Assembly (NCBI GenBank): GCA_045127955.1
Contig: JBGVRA010000030.1
Coordinates: 33,163 to 97,162, forward strand
DNA length: 64,000 nucleotides
Source: Pelethenecus sp045127955
Lineage (GTDB): Bacteria; Bacillota_I; Bacilli_A; Acholeplasmatales; Anaeroplasmataceae
Direction of reading: 5' to 3'
Of the stretch, positions 35,580-45,261 are shown piece by piece. The position numbers and the translations under genes are program-made. How positions within the stretch are numbered: the first letter of the stretch is position 1; every line of letters starts with the position of its first letter. The notes below the pieces were generated by a model. It was not told the DNA's origin, made no database searches, and was given only the letters and a program-made list of their open reading frames with translations.

Positions 35580-36998
35580 ATGGAATATAATCAAGAGAGT
35601 AAAACATTAATTATTTTTAACAAAAGAAGAAAATTAGAAACTGTTATTAATAGTTTAGTGAATTTAAGTTCTAAGCAAATTGAAGGATTTTTTATGCCTC
35701 GTGGTATTCAATTTCCTAGAAAAATTCATTATTTAGCAATGGTTAAGGTTTTAAATGAAAGAATTAAAAAAATTAATTCTTTATCATTAAGTAAAGATGG
35801 TTTTGAAAAACTTTGTCATTATCCTAACTTTACTGAATACCAATTAATGAATTTATTTGGTAAGATTTGTACTCAAAATGATTATTTAGAATATAGAAAA
35901 ACAATTTGGGAATTATTATTCTTAAATTATGCAACTATCAATTTATCTGATGGTGAAGTTCAATATTTAATTAATTTAAAGAAACAAGGTGCTGAAGATT
36001 TCGCAACTTATTCTACAAATTTATCTAGAATTGGTTTAGATTTAAAAGATGAATTTGATGGTTGTAGTAAAAATATTTTACCTGATGCTTTTAGATATGT
36101 TTATACTAATGAAGATATAGCTAATATGGCTAAGACTTATGGTATTACTGTTAATCAACACTTAAAAAAGGAAGAATTACTTGCTTGTGTTAAAGCATTA
36201 ATGAAAAAAAGAAAGAAACTTACTAATGCTTTAAGTAAAGAATTAGATGAGATGACTATTGGTCAATTAAATTCTTTTTGTGAGGTTCACAAACTTTGTG
36301 TTTCTTCTAATTTGAGAAAAGATGAGTTAGTTTATTATTTCTTATATCTTTTAGATAATATTGAAATTCCAACTTTAAATATTAAACGTATTTTAGGTAC
36401 TAATGAAATTACTCCACTTGCTTTTACTGTTGATTTAGATGTTGTTCAACCTTTTGGTAGAGGTCCTGCTAAAAAGATTATCTATTTTGATACTGATGAA
36501 GATGGTTTCATTGATGAAGTTGAAGAGCCTATGAATAATGAAGTTCCTCCTATGGAAGAAGAAAATATTGAAGAAATAGTAGAAGAAATTAAAGAAGAAG
36601 TAGAGGAAAAAACTGTAGTTGAAGAAGTAAAAGAGGTTGCTGAATGTGAAAAATATGAAGCACCTGTTGAAGTTAATCCTTTTGTTGATGATGAAAGTCA
36701 AGAAGAAATAGTAGAAGAAATTAAAGAAGAAGTTCAAGAAGAAATAAAGGTTGAAGAAGTTCAAGAAGAAATAAAGGATGAAGAAGTAAAAGAAGAAACT
36801 ATGGATATTCCTGTTGATGTTAAGGTAGAAGAAGAAATTGAAACTCCACTACCTGAAGTTAACCTTGTATCTAATCCATTATTTGAAAATGAAAAGCCTA
36901 AAAAGAAAGTAGGTAAAAAGATTTTTATTACTTTTATTATTCTTTTAGTTATTTGTGCTTTAATTTTTGCATATTTATATTCACAAAAATATTTATAA
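35580..36998 (+). CDS. Tail-anchored protein with SAP/Rho-N-like motifs and an acidic repeat linker
   Basis: 472 residues of unknown function. The N-terminal part (about 1-160) is helical and basic. About 180-250 holds two short SAP/Rho-N-like helical pairs (TYGITVNQHLKKEELLACVK and HKLCVSSNLRKDELVYYFLY), folds usually linked to nucleic-acid binding. About 310-430 is a strongly acidic low-complexity linker built on EEIVEEIKEEV/EEVKEE units. The C-terminus has a Lys-rich patch (KPKKKVGKKIF) and one membrane helix ending four residues before the stop, so the protein should be tail-anchored with its body in the cytoplasm. It is 16 bases upstream of mutS. ATG 35,580 is chosen by its ribosome binding site. 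Confidence 0.82.
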   Translation: MEYNQESKTLIIFNKRRKLETVINSLVNLSSKQIEGFFMPRGIQFPRKIHYLAMVKVLNERIKKINSLSLSKDGFEKLCHYPNFTEYQLMNLFGKICTQNDYLEYRKTIWELLFLNYATINLSDGEVQYLINLKKQGAEDFATYSTNLSRIGLDLKDEFDGCSKNILPDAFRYVYTNEDIANMAKTYGITVNQHLKKEELLACVKALMKKRKKLTNALSKELDEMTIGQLNSFCEVHKLCVSSNLRKDELVYYFLYLLDNIEIPTLNIKRILGTNEITPLAFTVDLDVVQPFGRGPAKKIIYFDTDEDGFIDEVEEPMNNEVPPMEEENIEEIVEEIKEEVEEKTVVEEVKEVAECEKYEAPVEVNPFVDDESQEEIVEEIKEEVQEEIKVEEVQEEIKDEEVKEETMDIPVDVKVEEEIETPLPEVNLVSNPLFENEKPKKKVGKKIFITFIILLVICALIFAYLYSQKYL

Positions 36999-37014
36999 GA
37001 TTTGAGGTTGTTTT

Positions 37015-39567
37015 ATGAAGGAGAAAGTACTAAAATATACTCCGATGATTGAACAATACCTAGAAATAAAAAAGAATTATGAAGATACTATATTATTTTA
37101 TCGTGTTGGCGATTTTTATGAGATGTTTTTTGAAGATGCTTATACTGCATCTAAAGAATTAGAAATTGCATTAACTGGTAAAGATGCTGGTGTTAAAGAG
37201 AGGGTACCTATGTGTGGAGTACCCTTTCATGCTTATGAGCCATATGCTGAAAAACTTATTAGCAAGGGTTATAAGGTTGGTATTGTTGAACAAATTAGTG
37301 ATCCTAAGGCTTCTGTTGGGATTGTTAAGCGTGGAGTTGTTAAAATTATTACACCTGGTACAATTGATTCTGGGTTGAATGATAAAGAAAATAATTATAT
37401 TGGAAGTATTATTCAAGTTAAAAGAGATTATATTTTATATTATAGTGATTTATCTACTGGTGAGGGGTATTTAGCTAAATTTAAGAATTTTGATGTTTTG
37501 GCTAATGAAATTTTATCACTACATATTAAAGAAATTGTTATTAATAGTTTATATAATAATAAAAGTTTAGAAGATTTTGCTAACCAATATCATATTGTGT
37601 TATCTAGGGTTAGTGATGTAAGTATTCCTAAGCCAAATTTAATGTTGGTTTCAGATATTGATCCTAATTATTATGCTTGTGTTGGGGCTTTAATTCATTA
37701 TTTTATTGAAACTAAAAAGTTAGAGCCTACTCATTTTAAGCCAATTAAAAATTATATTGATTTAGATTATCTTCATTTAGATGCTTTTACAAAGAAGAAT
37801 TTAGAGATTGTTGAAACATTAAGATATAATAATAGAAATGGTTCTATTTTATGGCTATTAGATAATTGTGGTACAGCGATGGGTTCAAGAATGCTTCGTA
37901 AGTGGTTAGAAAAGCCTTTGATTAATCAATCAGATATTGAAAAAAGATTAGATTTTGTTGAATGTTTTAATAATAATTATATCGAAAAAGAAGAAATAAA
38001 ATCATATTTTAAAGATGTTTATGATTTAGAAAGAATCATTGGTAGAATTGCTTCTTTAAATGCTAATGCTAAGGATTTAGTATGGCTTAGAAGATCACTT
38101 TGTCATATTCCTAATATTAAAGAAGTTCTTGCAAGTATTGATAATGAAGAGTTAAAGAGTTTTTCTTCTGAATTAGATGATCATAAAGAACTTTATGAAG
38201 TTTTAGAAAATGCTTTAGTTGATAATCCACCTTTATCTATTAAAGAAGGTGGAATGATTAAGGATGGTTATTATAAAGAATTAGATGATATTAAAGCTAT
38301 TTCTACTAATAGTAAAGAATGGATTTTAAATTATGAAACTACACAAAAAGAATTAACGGGGATTAAAACTTTAAAGGTTGGATATAATCGTGTAACTGGA
38401 TATTACATTGAAGTATCTAAGGGTGCTATTAGTAGTTTACCTAGTGATATCAATTATGAAAGAAGAGCTACTTTAGCTAATGCTGAAAGATTTATTACTC
38501 CTGAATTAAAAGAATATGAAGATATTGTTTTACATGCTAAAGAACAAATTGAATCTTTAGAGTATGAGATATTTATTACTTTAAGAAAACTTGCTTCTAA
38601 TTATGTAGCTTCACTACAAAAACTAGCAGAAATGATTGCTGATTTAGATTGTTATATTTCTTTATCTAGTGTAGCTGTTAAGTATAATTATGTAAGACCT
38701 AGTTTTAATCAAAAAAGATGTGTTACTGTTGTTGATGGTAGACATCCTGTATTAGAAACTATTATGAAAAGTGGATATATTGTTAATGATGTTGATATTA
38801 ATAATTATAATATGATGTTAATAACTGGACCTAATATGAGTGGTAAGTCTACTTATATGAGAATGCTTGCTACTATAGCTATTATGGCTCAAATTGGATC
38901 TTTTGTTCCTGCTAAGAGTGCTGATTTAATGATTTTTGATTCTATATTTACTAGAATTGGAGCTAGTGATGATTTAGTTTCTGGACAATCTACTTTTATG
39001 GTTGAAATGATGGAAGCTAATTATGCTTTATCTAACGCTACTAAAAATAGTTTGATTTTATTTGATGAAATTGGTCGTGGTACTGCTACATTTGATGGTA
39101 TGGCTTTAGCTTGGGCTATTTTGGAATATATTCATGAACGTATTGGTTGTGTTACTTTATTTTCTACACATTATCATGAATTAACATCTTTAGAAGATAA
39201 GTTAAAGAGATTAAAAAATGTTCATGTTGAAGCTAAAGAAGTTGATGGTGGTATTGCTTTTTTACATAAGGTTATAGATGGTCCTACTGATAAGAGTTAT
39301 GGTATTAATGTTGCATCTTTAGCAGGTCTTCCTAAGTCTTTAATCGCAAGAAGTAAAGAGATTTTAGAAGCACTAGAAGAAGATTCTTCTAATAAAAAAG
39401 CTATTACCTTAGATTTATTTAATTTTGAAGAATATGATAATAAACCTGAAGTTGTAACTGATAATAAAGCTAAATTAATTAAAGATCGTTTAGATATGGT
39501 TGATGTTAATAAGATGACTCCACTTGAGGCATTAAACTTAGTTTATGAACTAAAGGAGATGGCTTAA
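37015..39567 (+). CDS. mutS: DNA mismatch repair protein MutS
   Basis: Mismatch-recognition ATPase, 850 residues, normal size. The mismatch-wedge Phe-x-Glu is in RVGDFYEMFFEDA (about 30-42). The connector, lever and clamp follow, and the C-terminal ATPase has Walker A TGPNMSGKSTYMR (about 605), SGQSTFMVEM, Walker B LFDEIGRGTATFDG, and STHYHELTSLE. The last 40 residues (TPLEALNLVYELKEM) are the beta-clamp/tetramer tail often seen in Bacilli. The stop overlaps mutL by one base (TAATG). The Leu/Asn-rich composition fits the genome; no defects seen. Confidence 0.97.
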   Translation: MKEKVLKYTPMIEQYLEIKKNYEDTILFYRVGDFYEMFFEDAYTASKELEIALTGKDAGVKERVPMCGVPFHAYEPYAEKLISKGYKVGIVEQISDPKASVGIVKRGVVKIITPGTIDSGLNDKENNYIGSIIQVKRDYILYYSDLSTGEGYLAKFKNFDVLANEILSLHIKEIVINSLYNNKSLEDFANQYHIVLSRVSDVSIPKPNLMLVSDIDPNYYACVGALIHYFIETKKLEPTHFKPIKNYIDLDYLHLDAFTKKNLEIVETLRYNNRNGSILWLLDNCGTAMGSRMLRKWLEKPLINQSDIEKRLDFVECFNNNYIEKEEIKSYFKDVYDLERIIGRIASLNANAKDLVWLRRSLCHIPNIKEVLASIDNEELKSFSSELDDHKELYEVLENALVDNPPLSIKEGGMIKDGYYKELDDIKAISTNSKEWILNYETTQKELTGIKTLKVGYNRVTGYYIEVSKGAISSLPSDINYERRATLANAERFITPELKEYEDIVLHAKEQIESLEYEIFITLRKLASNYVASLQKLAEMIADLDCYISLSSVAVKYNYVRPSFNQKRCVTVVDGRHPVLETIMKSGYIVNDVDINNYNMMLITGPNMSGKSTYMRMLATIAIMAQIGSFVPAKSADLMIFDSIFTRIGASDDLVSGQSTFMVEMMEANYALSNATKNSLILFDEIGRGTATFDGMALAWAILEYIHERIGCVTLFSTHYHELTSLEDKLKRLKNVHVEAKEVDGGIAFLHKVIDGPTDKSYGINVASLAGLPKSLIARSKEILEALEEDSSNKKAITLDLFNFEEYDNKPEVVTDNKAKLIKDRLDMVDVNKMTPLEALNLVYELKEMA

Positions 39568-41369
39568 TGGGTAAGATATTAAAAATGAGTCCACATTTAG
39601 CTAATATGATTGCTGCTGGAGAGGTTGTTGAAAAGCCTAGTAGTGTTGTTAAGGAATTAGTTGAGAATGCTATTGATGCTAACGCAACTGATATTAAGGT
39701 GTATTTAGTAGATGGTGGACTTACTGAGATTAAGATTGTTGATAATGGAGATGGCATGGATAGTGATGATGTTAGTATGGCATTTTTACCTCATGCTACT
39801 TCTAAGATTAAAACTGAATATGATTTATTCCGTATTTTATCGCTTGGTTTTAGAGGTGAGGCGATTGCTTCTATTGCTTCAGTTTCTTTGATGCAGATTA
39901 TTTCTAGCCAAGATGGTGTTAATGGATATGAAGTTACATATAAAGCTGGGGTTAAACAAAGTAGTGGTACTCATCATCATAATAAGGGTACTAGTGTTAT
40001 TGTTAAGAATTTATTTTTTAATACTCCAGCTAGATTAAAGTATTTAAAACCTGCCAAGAGTGAACTTGCAAGTATTTCTTATTTTTTAGATAGAATTGCA
40101 CTTGCTCATCCTTCTGTTAGATTTAGTTTATATAATGATGGTAAGTGTTATTTAAATACTAGTGGCAGTGATAAGACTGTAAGTTTAATTGGAGAAATTT
40201 ATGGATTAGATGCTGCTAAAAATGTATTAGAAGCAAGTTATGTAAGTGATGGATATCAAGCAAAACTTGTTTTAATTAAACCTAGTATTTACCGTTCAAA
40301 TAAATTAGAAATGACTTTAATTGTTAATGGTAGATTTGTTAAAAATTATGATATTAATAATGCTATTATTGAAGGATATTCTACTTTTTTACCTATTGGT
40401 AAATATCCAATAAGTGTTATTTATTTAGATGTTGATCCTTTACTTGTAGATGTAAATGTTCATCCATCTAAAACTGAGGTTAAGATATCAAATATTGAGG
40501 CTATTTGTTTAAAATTAAAAGAAGAAATAAGTGCGTTGTTAACTAGTAGTATGCTTATTCCTACAAGAGAAGTAACTCCTAAAGTTACGCCTAAAGCTTA
40601 TCAAAAAGAAACTATTTTTGAAATGCCTGAAATGATTTTTAAAGAAGAACCTAAAAAATATAATAAGGTTGTTGAAGAAGAATATATTGAGCTTCCTAAG
40701 GTTAAAGTAGAAGAAAAAGAAGTTAAGGAAGAAAAAAATGAACTTTCTAATGGAGAAAATATAGAATTAGAAGTTAAGGAAAAGAGATTACCATACTTAG
40801 AATATGTTGGTCAAGCTTTTGGTACTTATCTTATTTTCCAAAATGAAGAAGGATTATATTTACTTGATCAACACGCTGCTGCTGAAAGAGTTAATTATGA
40901 GAAGTACTATGAAATTTTAGGTAATGCTAATCAGCCTACTACTGAAACTTTAGTTCCTATTATGGTATCTTTTACTAAGGCTGAGGCTTTATATATTGAA
41001 AATAATTTAGAAGCGTTTAGTAATGTTGGTTTTACTTTAGAAGCTATGAGTGATACTGATTTTGTTATTAGAAGTATTCCTTTATGGGCTAAATTAGATA
41101 ATATTAATAATATTATTCATGATATTTTGGCTTTTTTAATTGAAAATAGAAAAGTTGATGTTATTTATTTTAGAGACCATATTGCTAAACAAATTGCATG
41201 TAAGTCTTCTATTAAGGCTAATAAGTCTTTAAGTAAGGTAGAAATTGATGCTTTAATGGATAATCTTTATAAATGTAAGAATCCGTTTACTTGTCCTCAT
41301 GGTAGACCTACTTTAATTAAGTTTAGTACTACTGAAATTGAAAAAATGTTTGAAAGGATTCAAAAATGA
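39567..41369 (+). CDS. mutL: DNA mismatch repair endonuclease MutL
   Basis: 600-residue partner of MutS. The GHKL ATPase domain has VVKELVENAIDANAT, DNGDGM, HATSKI and LGFRGEA. The C-terminal dimerisation domain has the metal-dependent nicking motif DQHAAAERVNYE, matching DQHA(X)2E(X)4E, plus CKSSIKAN and CPHGRPT, so this is the endonuclease-active type found in species without MutH. The linker (about 330-400) is Lys/Glu-rich. The start overlaps the mutS stop and the stop overlaps the miaA start, giving tight coupling. Confidence 0.97.
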   Translation: MGKILKMSPHLANMIAAGEVVEKPSSVVKELVENAIDANATDIKVYLVDGGLTEIKIVDNGDGMDSDDVSMAFLPHATSKIKTEYDLFRILSLGFRGEAIASIASVSLMQIISSQDGVNGYEVTYKAGVKQSSGTHHHNKGTSVIVKNLFFNTPARLKYLKPAKSELASISYFLDRIALAHPSVRFSLYNDGKCYLNTSGSDKTVSLIGEIYGLDAAKNVLEASYVSDGYQAKLVLIKPSIYRSNKLEMTLIVNGRFVKNYDINNAIIEGYSTFLPIGKYPISVIYLDVDPLLVDVNVHPSKTEVKISNIEAICLKLKEEISALLTSSMLIPTREVTPKVTPKAYQKETIFEMPEMIFKEEPKKYNKVVEEEYIELPKVKVEEKEVKEEKNELSNGENIELEVKEKRLPYLEYVGQAFGTYLIFQNEEGLYLLDQHAAAERVNYEKYYEILGNANQPTTETLVPIMVSFTKAEALYIENNLEAFSNVGFTLEAMSDTDFVIRSIPLWAKLDNINNIIHDILAFLIENRKVDVIYFRDHIAKQIACKSSIKANKSLSKVEIDALMDNLYKCKNPFTCPHGRPTLIKFSTTEIEKMFERIQK

Positions 41370-42253
41370 TGAATAAAGTTATTGTTGTTGTTGGTCCTAC
41401 TGCGGTTGGTAAAACTAAGATTAGTATTGAACTTGCTAAACACTACGGGCTTGATATTATTAGCGGTGATAGTGTTGCTGTATATAAGGGGTTAGACATT
41501 GGGTCTGCTAAGCCTAGTATTTTAGAACAAGATGGTGTTATACATCATTTAATTGATGTTTTAGAACCTAATGAACAATATAATGTTGCTGATTTTCAAA
41601 AAGCTGCAAGAAAAATAATGGATAATAATAAGATTAGTTTGATTTGTGGTGGAACTGGGCTTTATGTTCAAGCTGCTATTTTTAATTATGAGTTTGATGC
41701 TCCTAAAAGAGATGATGAAAAGTTAGAAAAATATAGTGATTTGTCTAATGATGAACTTTATAAATTATTATTAGAACGTGATCCTAATATTGATACTAAT
41801 ATTATTCATCCTAATAATAGAAAAAGAGTTTTAAGAGCTTTGGAAGTTATTGAATCACAGGGTGTTTCTATTCATTCATATAAGAAGAAAAAAGAGGCAT
41901 TATATGATTATTTTATTGTATATTTATCTTTAGATAGAGAACTTTTATATGATAGAATTGGTAAAAGAGTAGATATTATGATAGAAGATGGCTTGTTAAA
42001 AGAAGTTAAGGATTTATATGATAAAGGTATATGTCCTACTGGTATTGGTTATAGAGAATGGGTACCTTATTTTGAGGGTAAGATTTCCTATGATGAGGCT
42101 GTTGAAGAGATTAAGAAAAATACTAGACATTTAGCTAAACGTCAAGAGACTTGGTTTAGAAATCAAATGACTACTAATTTTTATACTGTTGATTTAAATA
42201 ATATTAATAATACGATTGAATCTATTAAAAAAGATATTGATGAATGGATGTGA
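41366..42253 (+). CDS. miaA: tRNA dimethylallyltransferase
   Basis: Adds a dimethylallyl group to A37 of tRNAs reading UNN codons. 295 residues with P-loop VVVGPTAVGKTK (about 6-17), DIISGDSVAVYKGLDIGSAKP, HHLIDVLEPNEQYNVADF, LICGGTGLYVQA and PNNRKRVLRALEV. The C-terminal GYREWVPYF and KRQETWFRNQ motifs complete the family set. The ATG at 41,366 overlaps the mutL stop (ATGA); a second ATG directly follows. A mutL-miaA arrangement is common in Bacillota. Confidence 0.96.
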   Translation: MMNKVIVVVGPTAVGKTKISIELAKHYGLDIISGDSVAVYKGLDIGSAKPSILEQDGVIHHLIDVLEPNEQYNVADFQKAARKIMDNNKISLICGGTGLYVQAAIFNYEFDAPKRDDEKLEKYSDLSNDELYKLLLERDPNIDTNIIHPNNRKRVLRALEVIESQGVSIHSYKKKKEALYDYFIVYLSLDRELLYDRIGKRVDIMIEDGLLKEVKDLYDKGICPTGIGYREWVPYFEGKISYDEAVEEIKKNTRHLAKRQETWFRNQMTTNFYTVDLNNINNTIESIKKDIDEWM

Positions 42254-42257
42254 TAAT

Positions 42258-42737
42258 ATGCGTCTATATTTAATTGGTTTACCTGGTGTTGGTAAATCTA
42301 GTATTGGTAAAATGCTTGCTAAAGAATTAAAATATAAATATATTGATATGGATAATTATATAGAAGAAAAAGCTTGTATGTTTATTGATGAAATATTTAA
42401 ATATTATGGTGAAGAATATTTTAGAGCTTTAGAATCTAATGTGCTTGTTGAATTTAATAATATGGATAATGTTGTTATTTCAACTGGTGGTGGTGTAATT
42501 AAAAATATTAATAATAAGAAGCTTATGGATGGTAAGGTTATATATTTAACTGCACCTATTCATATTATTCAAGAACGCTGTGATAATTCTAATATTATTA
42601 GACCTTTATTAGAGGTTAAAACAGTTAATGATTTATATTTAGAAAGAAAAGAAATGTATGAGAAGTTTCAAGATATTACAGTTGTTAATGTTAATATGAA
42701 AGAAGCTTTAGCTAATATATTAAAAGCATTGGAGTGA
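42258..42737 (+). CDS. aroK: Shikimate kinase
   Basis: 159 residues, phosphorylates shikimate at O3 in chorismate synthesis. P-loop GLPGVGKSSIGKML (about 6-19), shikimate-binding YIDMDNYIE and FRALESNVL, and STGGGVI in the middle are all in place; the lid Arg is in RPLLEV. The frame extends upstream to 42,216 but that part only copies the end of miaA; ATG 42,258 begins the conserved MRLYLIGLPG and follows GGATGTGAT. It overlaps the aroQ ribosome binding site. Other aromatic-pathway genes are not in the window. Confidence 0.93.
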   Translation: MRLYLIGLPGVGKSSIGKMLAKELKYKYIDMDNYIEEKACMFIDEIFKYYGEEYFRALESNVLVEFNNMDNVVISTGGGVIKNINNKKLMDGKVIYLTAPIHIIQERCDNSNIIRPLLEVKTVNDLYLERKEMYEKFQDITVVNVNMKEALANILKALE

Positions 42738-42742
42738 TTATT

Positions 42743-43162
42743 TTGAAGGTTTTAGTTTTAAATGGTCCTAATTTAAATATGTTAGGTAAAAGACCTAAAG
42801 AACATTATGGGTCTAAAACTTTAGATGATATTAATGAACTTATGATTAAAGAAAATAATGGATATTTTGATTTAGAATTTTACCAAAGTAATTATGAGGG
42901 TGATTTAGTTACTAAGATTCAAGAATCACTTGGATATTATGCTATTATTATTAATCCTGCTGCTTATACTCATACAAGTGTTGCTATTCATGATGCTTTA
43001 GAGATGTTTAATGGTATTATTATTGAGGTTCATTTATCTAAAGTAGATGAAAGAGAAGATTTTAGGAAAATCAATTTTATAAGAGATTTAGCTACTGTTT
43101 GTTTTAGTGGTAGATATGAAAATAGTTATATTGATGCTATTTGTTATTTGAAAAATAAATAA
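42743..43162 (+). CDS. aroQ: Type II 3-dehydroquinate dehydratase
   Basis: 139 residues, dodecameric class II enzyme forming 3-dehydroshikimate. Conserved blocks: VLVLNGPNLNMLGKR with the catalytic Arg, YGSKTL with the active-site Tyr, FYQSNYEGDLVTKIQ, IINPAAYTHTSVAIHDAL with catalytic Asn and His, and IEVHLSKVDEREDFR. The start is a TTG at 42,743: the family normally begins just before KVLVLNGPN, and GGAGTGAT ends five bases upstream. The in-frame GTG at 42,734 would place the start on that site. Last gene of the mutS-led run. Confidence 0.93.
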   Translation: MKVLVLNGPNLNMLGKRPKEHYGSKTLDDINELMIKENNGYFDLEFYQSNYEGDLVTKIQESLGYYAIIINPAAYTHTSVAIHDALEMFNGIIIEVHLSKVDEREDFRKINFIRDLATVCFSGRYENSYIDAICYLKNK

Positions 43163-43176
43163 GTTTATGATATAAT
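43148..43176 (+). promoter_or_regulatory. Promoter of efp
   Basis: TTGAAA (43,148-43,153), 17-bp spacer ending TGA, TATAAT (43,171-43,176). The -35 lies inside the last codons of aroQ. The leader of about 25 nt ends with AAGGAG. Confidence 0.75.
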
Positions 43177-43208
43177 ATATTTCGACTATTAATATTAAGG
43201 AGTTTAAA

Positions 43209-43769
43209 ATGGTTTCAACTAATGATTTTAAAAATGGAATGACTATCCTTTATGATGGACATATGTATAAAATATTAGAATTTATGCATGTAAAACCAGG
43301 AAAGGGAGCAGCATTTGTTAGAACTAAATTACGTGATTTACGTAGTGGAGCTTTAGTAGATATCACATTTAATGCTGGTGTTAGAGTTGAAAAAGCTCAA
43401 ATTGATAAGGTTTCAATGCAATATTTATATAATTCTGGTGAGTCACTTGTTTTCATGGATATGGAAACTTATGATCAAATTGAAATTCCTCATGCTTTAG
43501 TAGAATGGGAAATGAAGTTCTTAGTAGAAAATATGAATGTAAATATTGAAAAATATGGTGAAGAGATTTTAGGTATTATTCTTCCTGATAAGGTTACATT
43601 AAAAGTTACTGAATGTGATCCACCATCAAAGGGTGATCCTAATAAAACAAATTCATTAAAAGATGCATACGTAGAAACTGGTTTGCTTGTTAAGGTTCCT
43701 ATGTTCATTGAAGCTGGCGAAGATATTATCGTCAATACAGAAACAGGTAAATACTCGAGTAGAGCATAA
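43209..43769 (+). CDS. efp: Translation elongation factor P
   Basis: 186-residue, three-domain factor that relieves ribosome stalling at polyproline. The exposed loop HVKPGKGAAFVRTK presents Lys32, the position that is modified in other species. The C-terminal OB block TECDPPSKGDPN ... VETGLLVKVPMFIEAGE is the standard EF-P signature. It has its own promoter and AAGGAG seven bases before the ATG. The gene for a lysine-modifying enzyme (YmfI- or EpmA-like) is not visible nearby. Confidence 0.97.
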   Translation: MVSTNDFKNGMTILYDGHMYKILEFMHVKPGKGAAFVRTKLRDLRSGALVDITFNAGVRVEKAQIDKVSMQYLYNSGESLVFMDMETYDQIEIPHALVEWEMKFLVENMNVNIEKYGEEILGIILPDKVTLKVTECDPPSKGDPNKTNSLKDAYVETGLLVKVPMFIEAGEDIIVNTETGKYSSRA

Positions 43770-43788
43770 ATTATAGGAGTGTAGAGAA

Positions 43789-45186
43789 TTGGACATACAA
43801 AGGTCGGTATTTTTAACTGAAAACTTAGAATTAACACCAACATTTGATACCGTGGTGTTTGTAATTATGTTAATATTTATTGCTTGTAGTGCGTTTTTTT
43901 CGATGAGTGAAACTGCATTTTCAAGTTCTAGTGTTGTTAAGCTTAAAGCTTTAGTAGAAGATAGAAAACCAGGGGCGAAGAAGGCTTTAGAGTTAGCTGA
44001 TAGTTTTGATAAGACTGTTACTACTTTGCTTATTGGTAATAATATTGTTAATACTGCTTTATCTACTGTAGCTGTTGGATTTTTTGCTAAACTTGTAATT
44101 TTTAATGATTGGTTAGATATTGCATCAACATTAATTATTACTGTAGCGTTGTTGATTTTTGGTGAGATTTTACCAAAAACTATTGCTAAAAATAATCCTG
44201 AAACTGTTGCATGTAGAGTTTCTTATATTATTTATTTACTTTCTTTATTATTCTTCCCATTTGTTTTTATTTTTAGATTATTACAAAAACTTGTAACTAA
44301 GAAAAAAGCAGAAGAAGTTACTGCTATGGACGAAGAAGAATTAACTATCATTATTGATGAAATGGAAGAACAAGGTAAGATTGAAAATGATGAAGCGGAA
44401 ATTATTCGTAAGGTATTTGATTTAAATGACCATAATGTTGAAGATATTATGGTTCCACGTATTCAAATGGCTGCCTTAGACTATAATTCTACTTTAGAAG
44501 AAGTAAAACAATTTATATTAGATCATAATTATTCAAGAATTCCAGTATACAAAAATGACAAAGATCATATTGTAGGTATATTATATGAAAGAGATTTCTA
44601 TCCAGCTATTATTAAAAATCCTAAAGCTGCTTGGAAAAGATTGATTAGACCTGTTAAATTTGTTTCAGCACAAATGAAGGTTGATGATTTAATTGTTGAA
44701 TTCCAAAATTCTAAACAACATTTAGCTATTGTAAGTGGTGAATATGGTGATGTTTTAGGGTTGGTTACTTTAGAAGATGCATTAGAAGAAATCGTTGGTG
44801 AAATTTACGATGAACATGATGCTTTAACTGAAGAGGAAGAAATTACAAAGATTGATGAAAATACATATTTAGTTGATGCTGAAATGTATGTTGAAGATTT
44901 ATTTGATACATTAAATGTTGGTGATGTTCCAGAAGATGTACCAAGTAAGTTATCTGGTTGGTTATTTGCTAAATGTGAAAGTATTCCAACTGTAGGTTTT
45001 TCAATGGATTATATTGCATGTTATACAATGCAAGATGATGATGGTGTGGGTTATGAAGACTATGCTAAGGTCTTAACTTTTGCTATTGCTGAGGTTGAAG
45101 ATAGAAGAATTAACAAAGTAAAAGTTACATTAAGAGATGCTACTGAAGAAGAAATAGAAGCATATCAAGAAGAAATAGAAGAATAA
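43789..45186 (+). CDS. CNNM/CorC-family membrane protein (HlyC-like)
   Basis: 465 residues in the order DUF21/CNNM membrane domain (about 15-190, four hydrophobic segments, with MSETAFSSSSVVKLKAL), an acidic juxtamembrane helix, a CBS pair (about 215-345, VEDIMVPRIQMAAL ... YSRIPVYKND ... DVLGLVTLEDALEEIVGEI), and a CorC_HlyC C-terminal domain. The family is implicated in Mg2+ (or Co2+) efflux and homeostasis; haemolysin is only a historic label. TTG at 43,789 is the likely start, with AGGAG eight to nine bases upstream. It follows efp by 19 bases without a terminator, so the two are probably cotranscribed. Confidence 0.9.
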   Translation: MDIQRSVFLTENLELTPTFDTVVFVIMLIFIACSAFFSMSETAFSSSSVVKLKALVEDRKPGAKKALELADSFDKTVTTLLIGNNIVNTALSTVAVGFFAKLVIFNDWLDIASTLIITVALLIFGEILPKTIAKNNPETVACRVSYIIYLLSLLFFPFVFIFRLLQKLVTKKKAEEVTAMDEEELTIIIDEMEEQGKIENDEAEIIRKVFDLNDHNVEDIMVPRIQMAALDYNSTLEEVKQFILDHNYSRIPVYKNDKDHIVGILYERDFYPAIIKNPKAAWKRLIRPVKFVSAQMKVDDLIVEFQNSKQHLAIVSGEYGDVLGLVTLEDALEEIVGEIYDEHDALTEEEEITKIDENTYLVDAEMYVEDLFDTLNVGDVPEDVPSKLSGWLFAKCESIPTVGFSMDYIACYTMQDDDGVGYEDYAKVLTFAIAEVEDRRINKVKVTLRDATEEEIEAYQEEIEE

Positions 45187-45194
45187 AAGTAATT

Positions 45195-45226
45195 AACACC
45201 AGTTTATTAACTGGTGTTTTATTTTT
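45195..45226 (+). terminator. Terminator after the CNNM gene
   Basis: 10-bp perfect stem AACACCAGTT / AACTGGTGTT with a TATT loop, followed by TTATTTTTAT. Confidence 0.9.
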
Positions 45227-45229
45227 ATA

Positions 45230-45261
45230 AAAAAAGAGCAACAATTTAATGTTACTCTTTA
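45230..45261 (-). terminator. Terminator of the kinase gene, overlapping its stop codon
   Basis: On the minus strand AAAGAGTAACA pairs with TGTTGCTCTTT (one mismatch), followed by a T tract. The TAA stop of the kinase lies in the first arm. Confidence 0.7.

Noticed and set aside
36435..36764. Minus-strand open frame rich in Phe and Asn
   Set aside because: It is the reverse of the acidic repeat linker (GAAGAA runs give TTC/TTT); no ribosome binding site and no conserved features.
43490..43843. Minus-strand open frame over efp
   Set aside because: Lies opposite a conserved essential gene and has no ribosome binding site.
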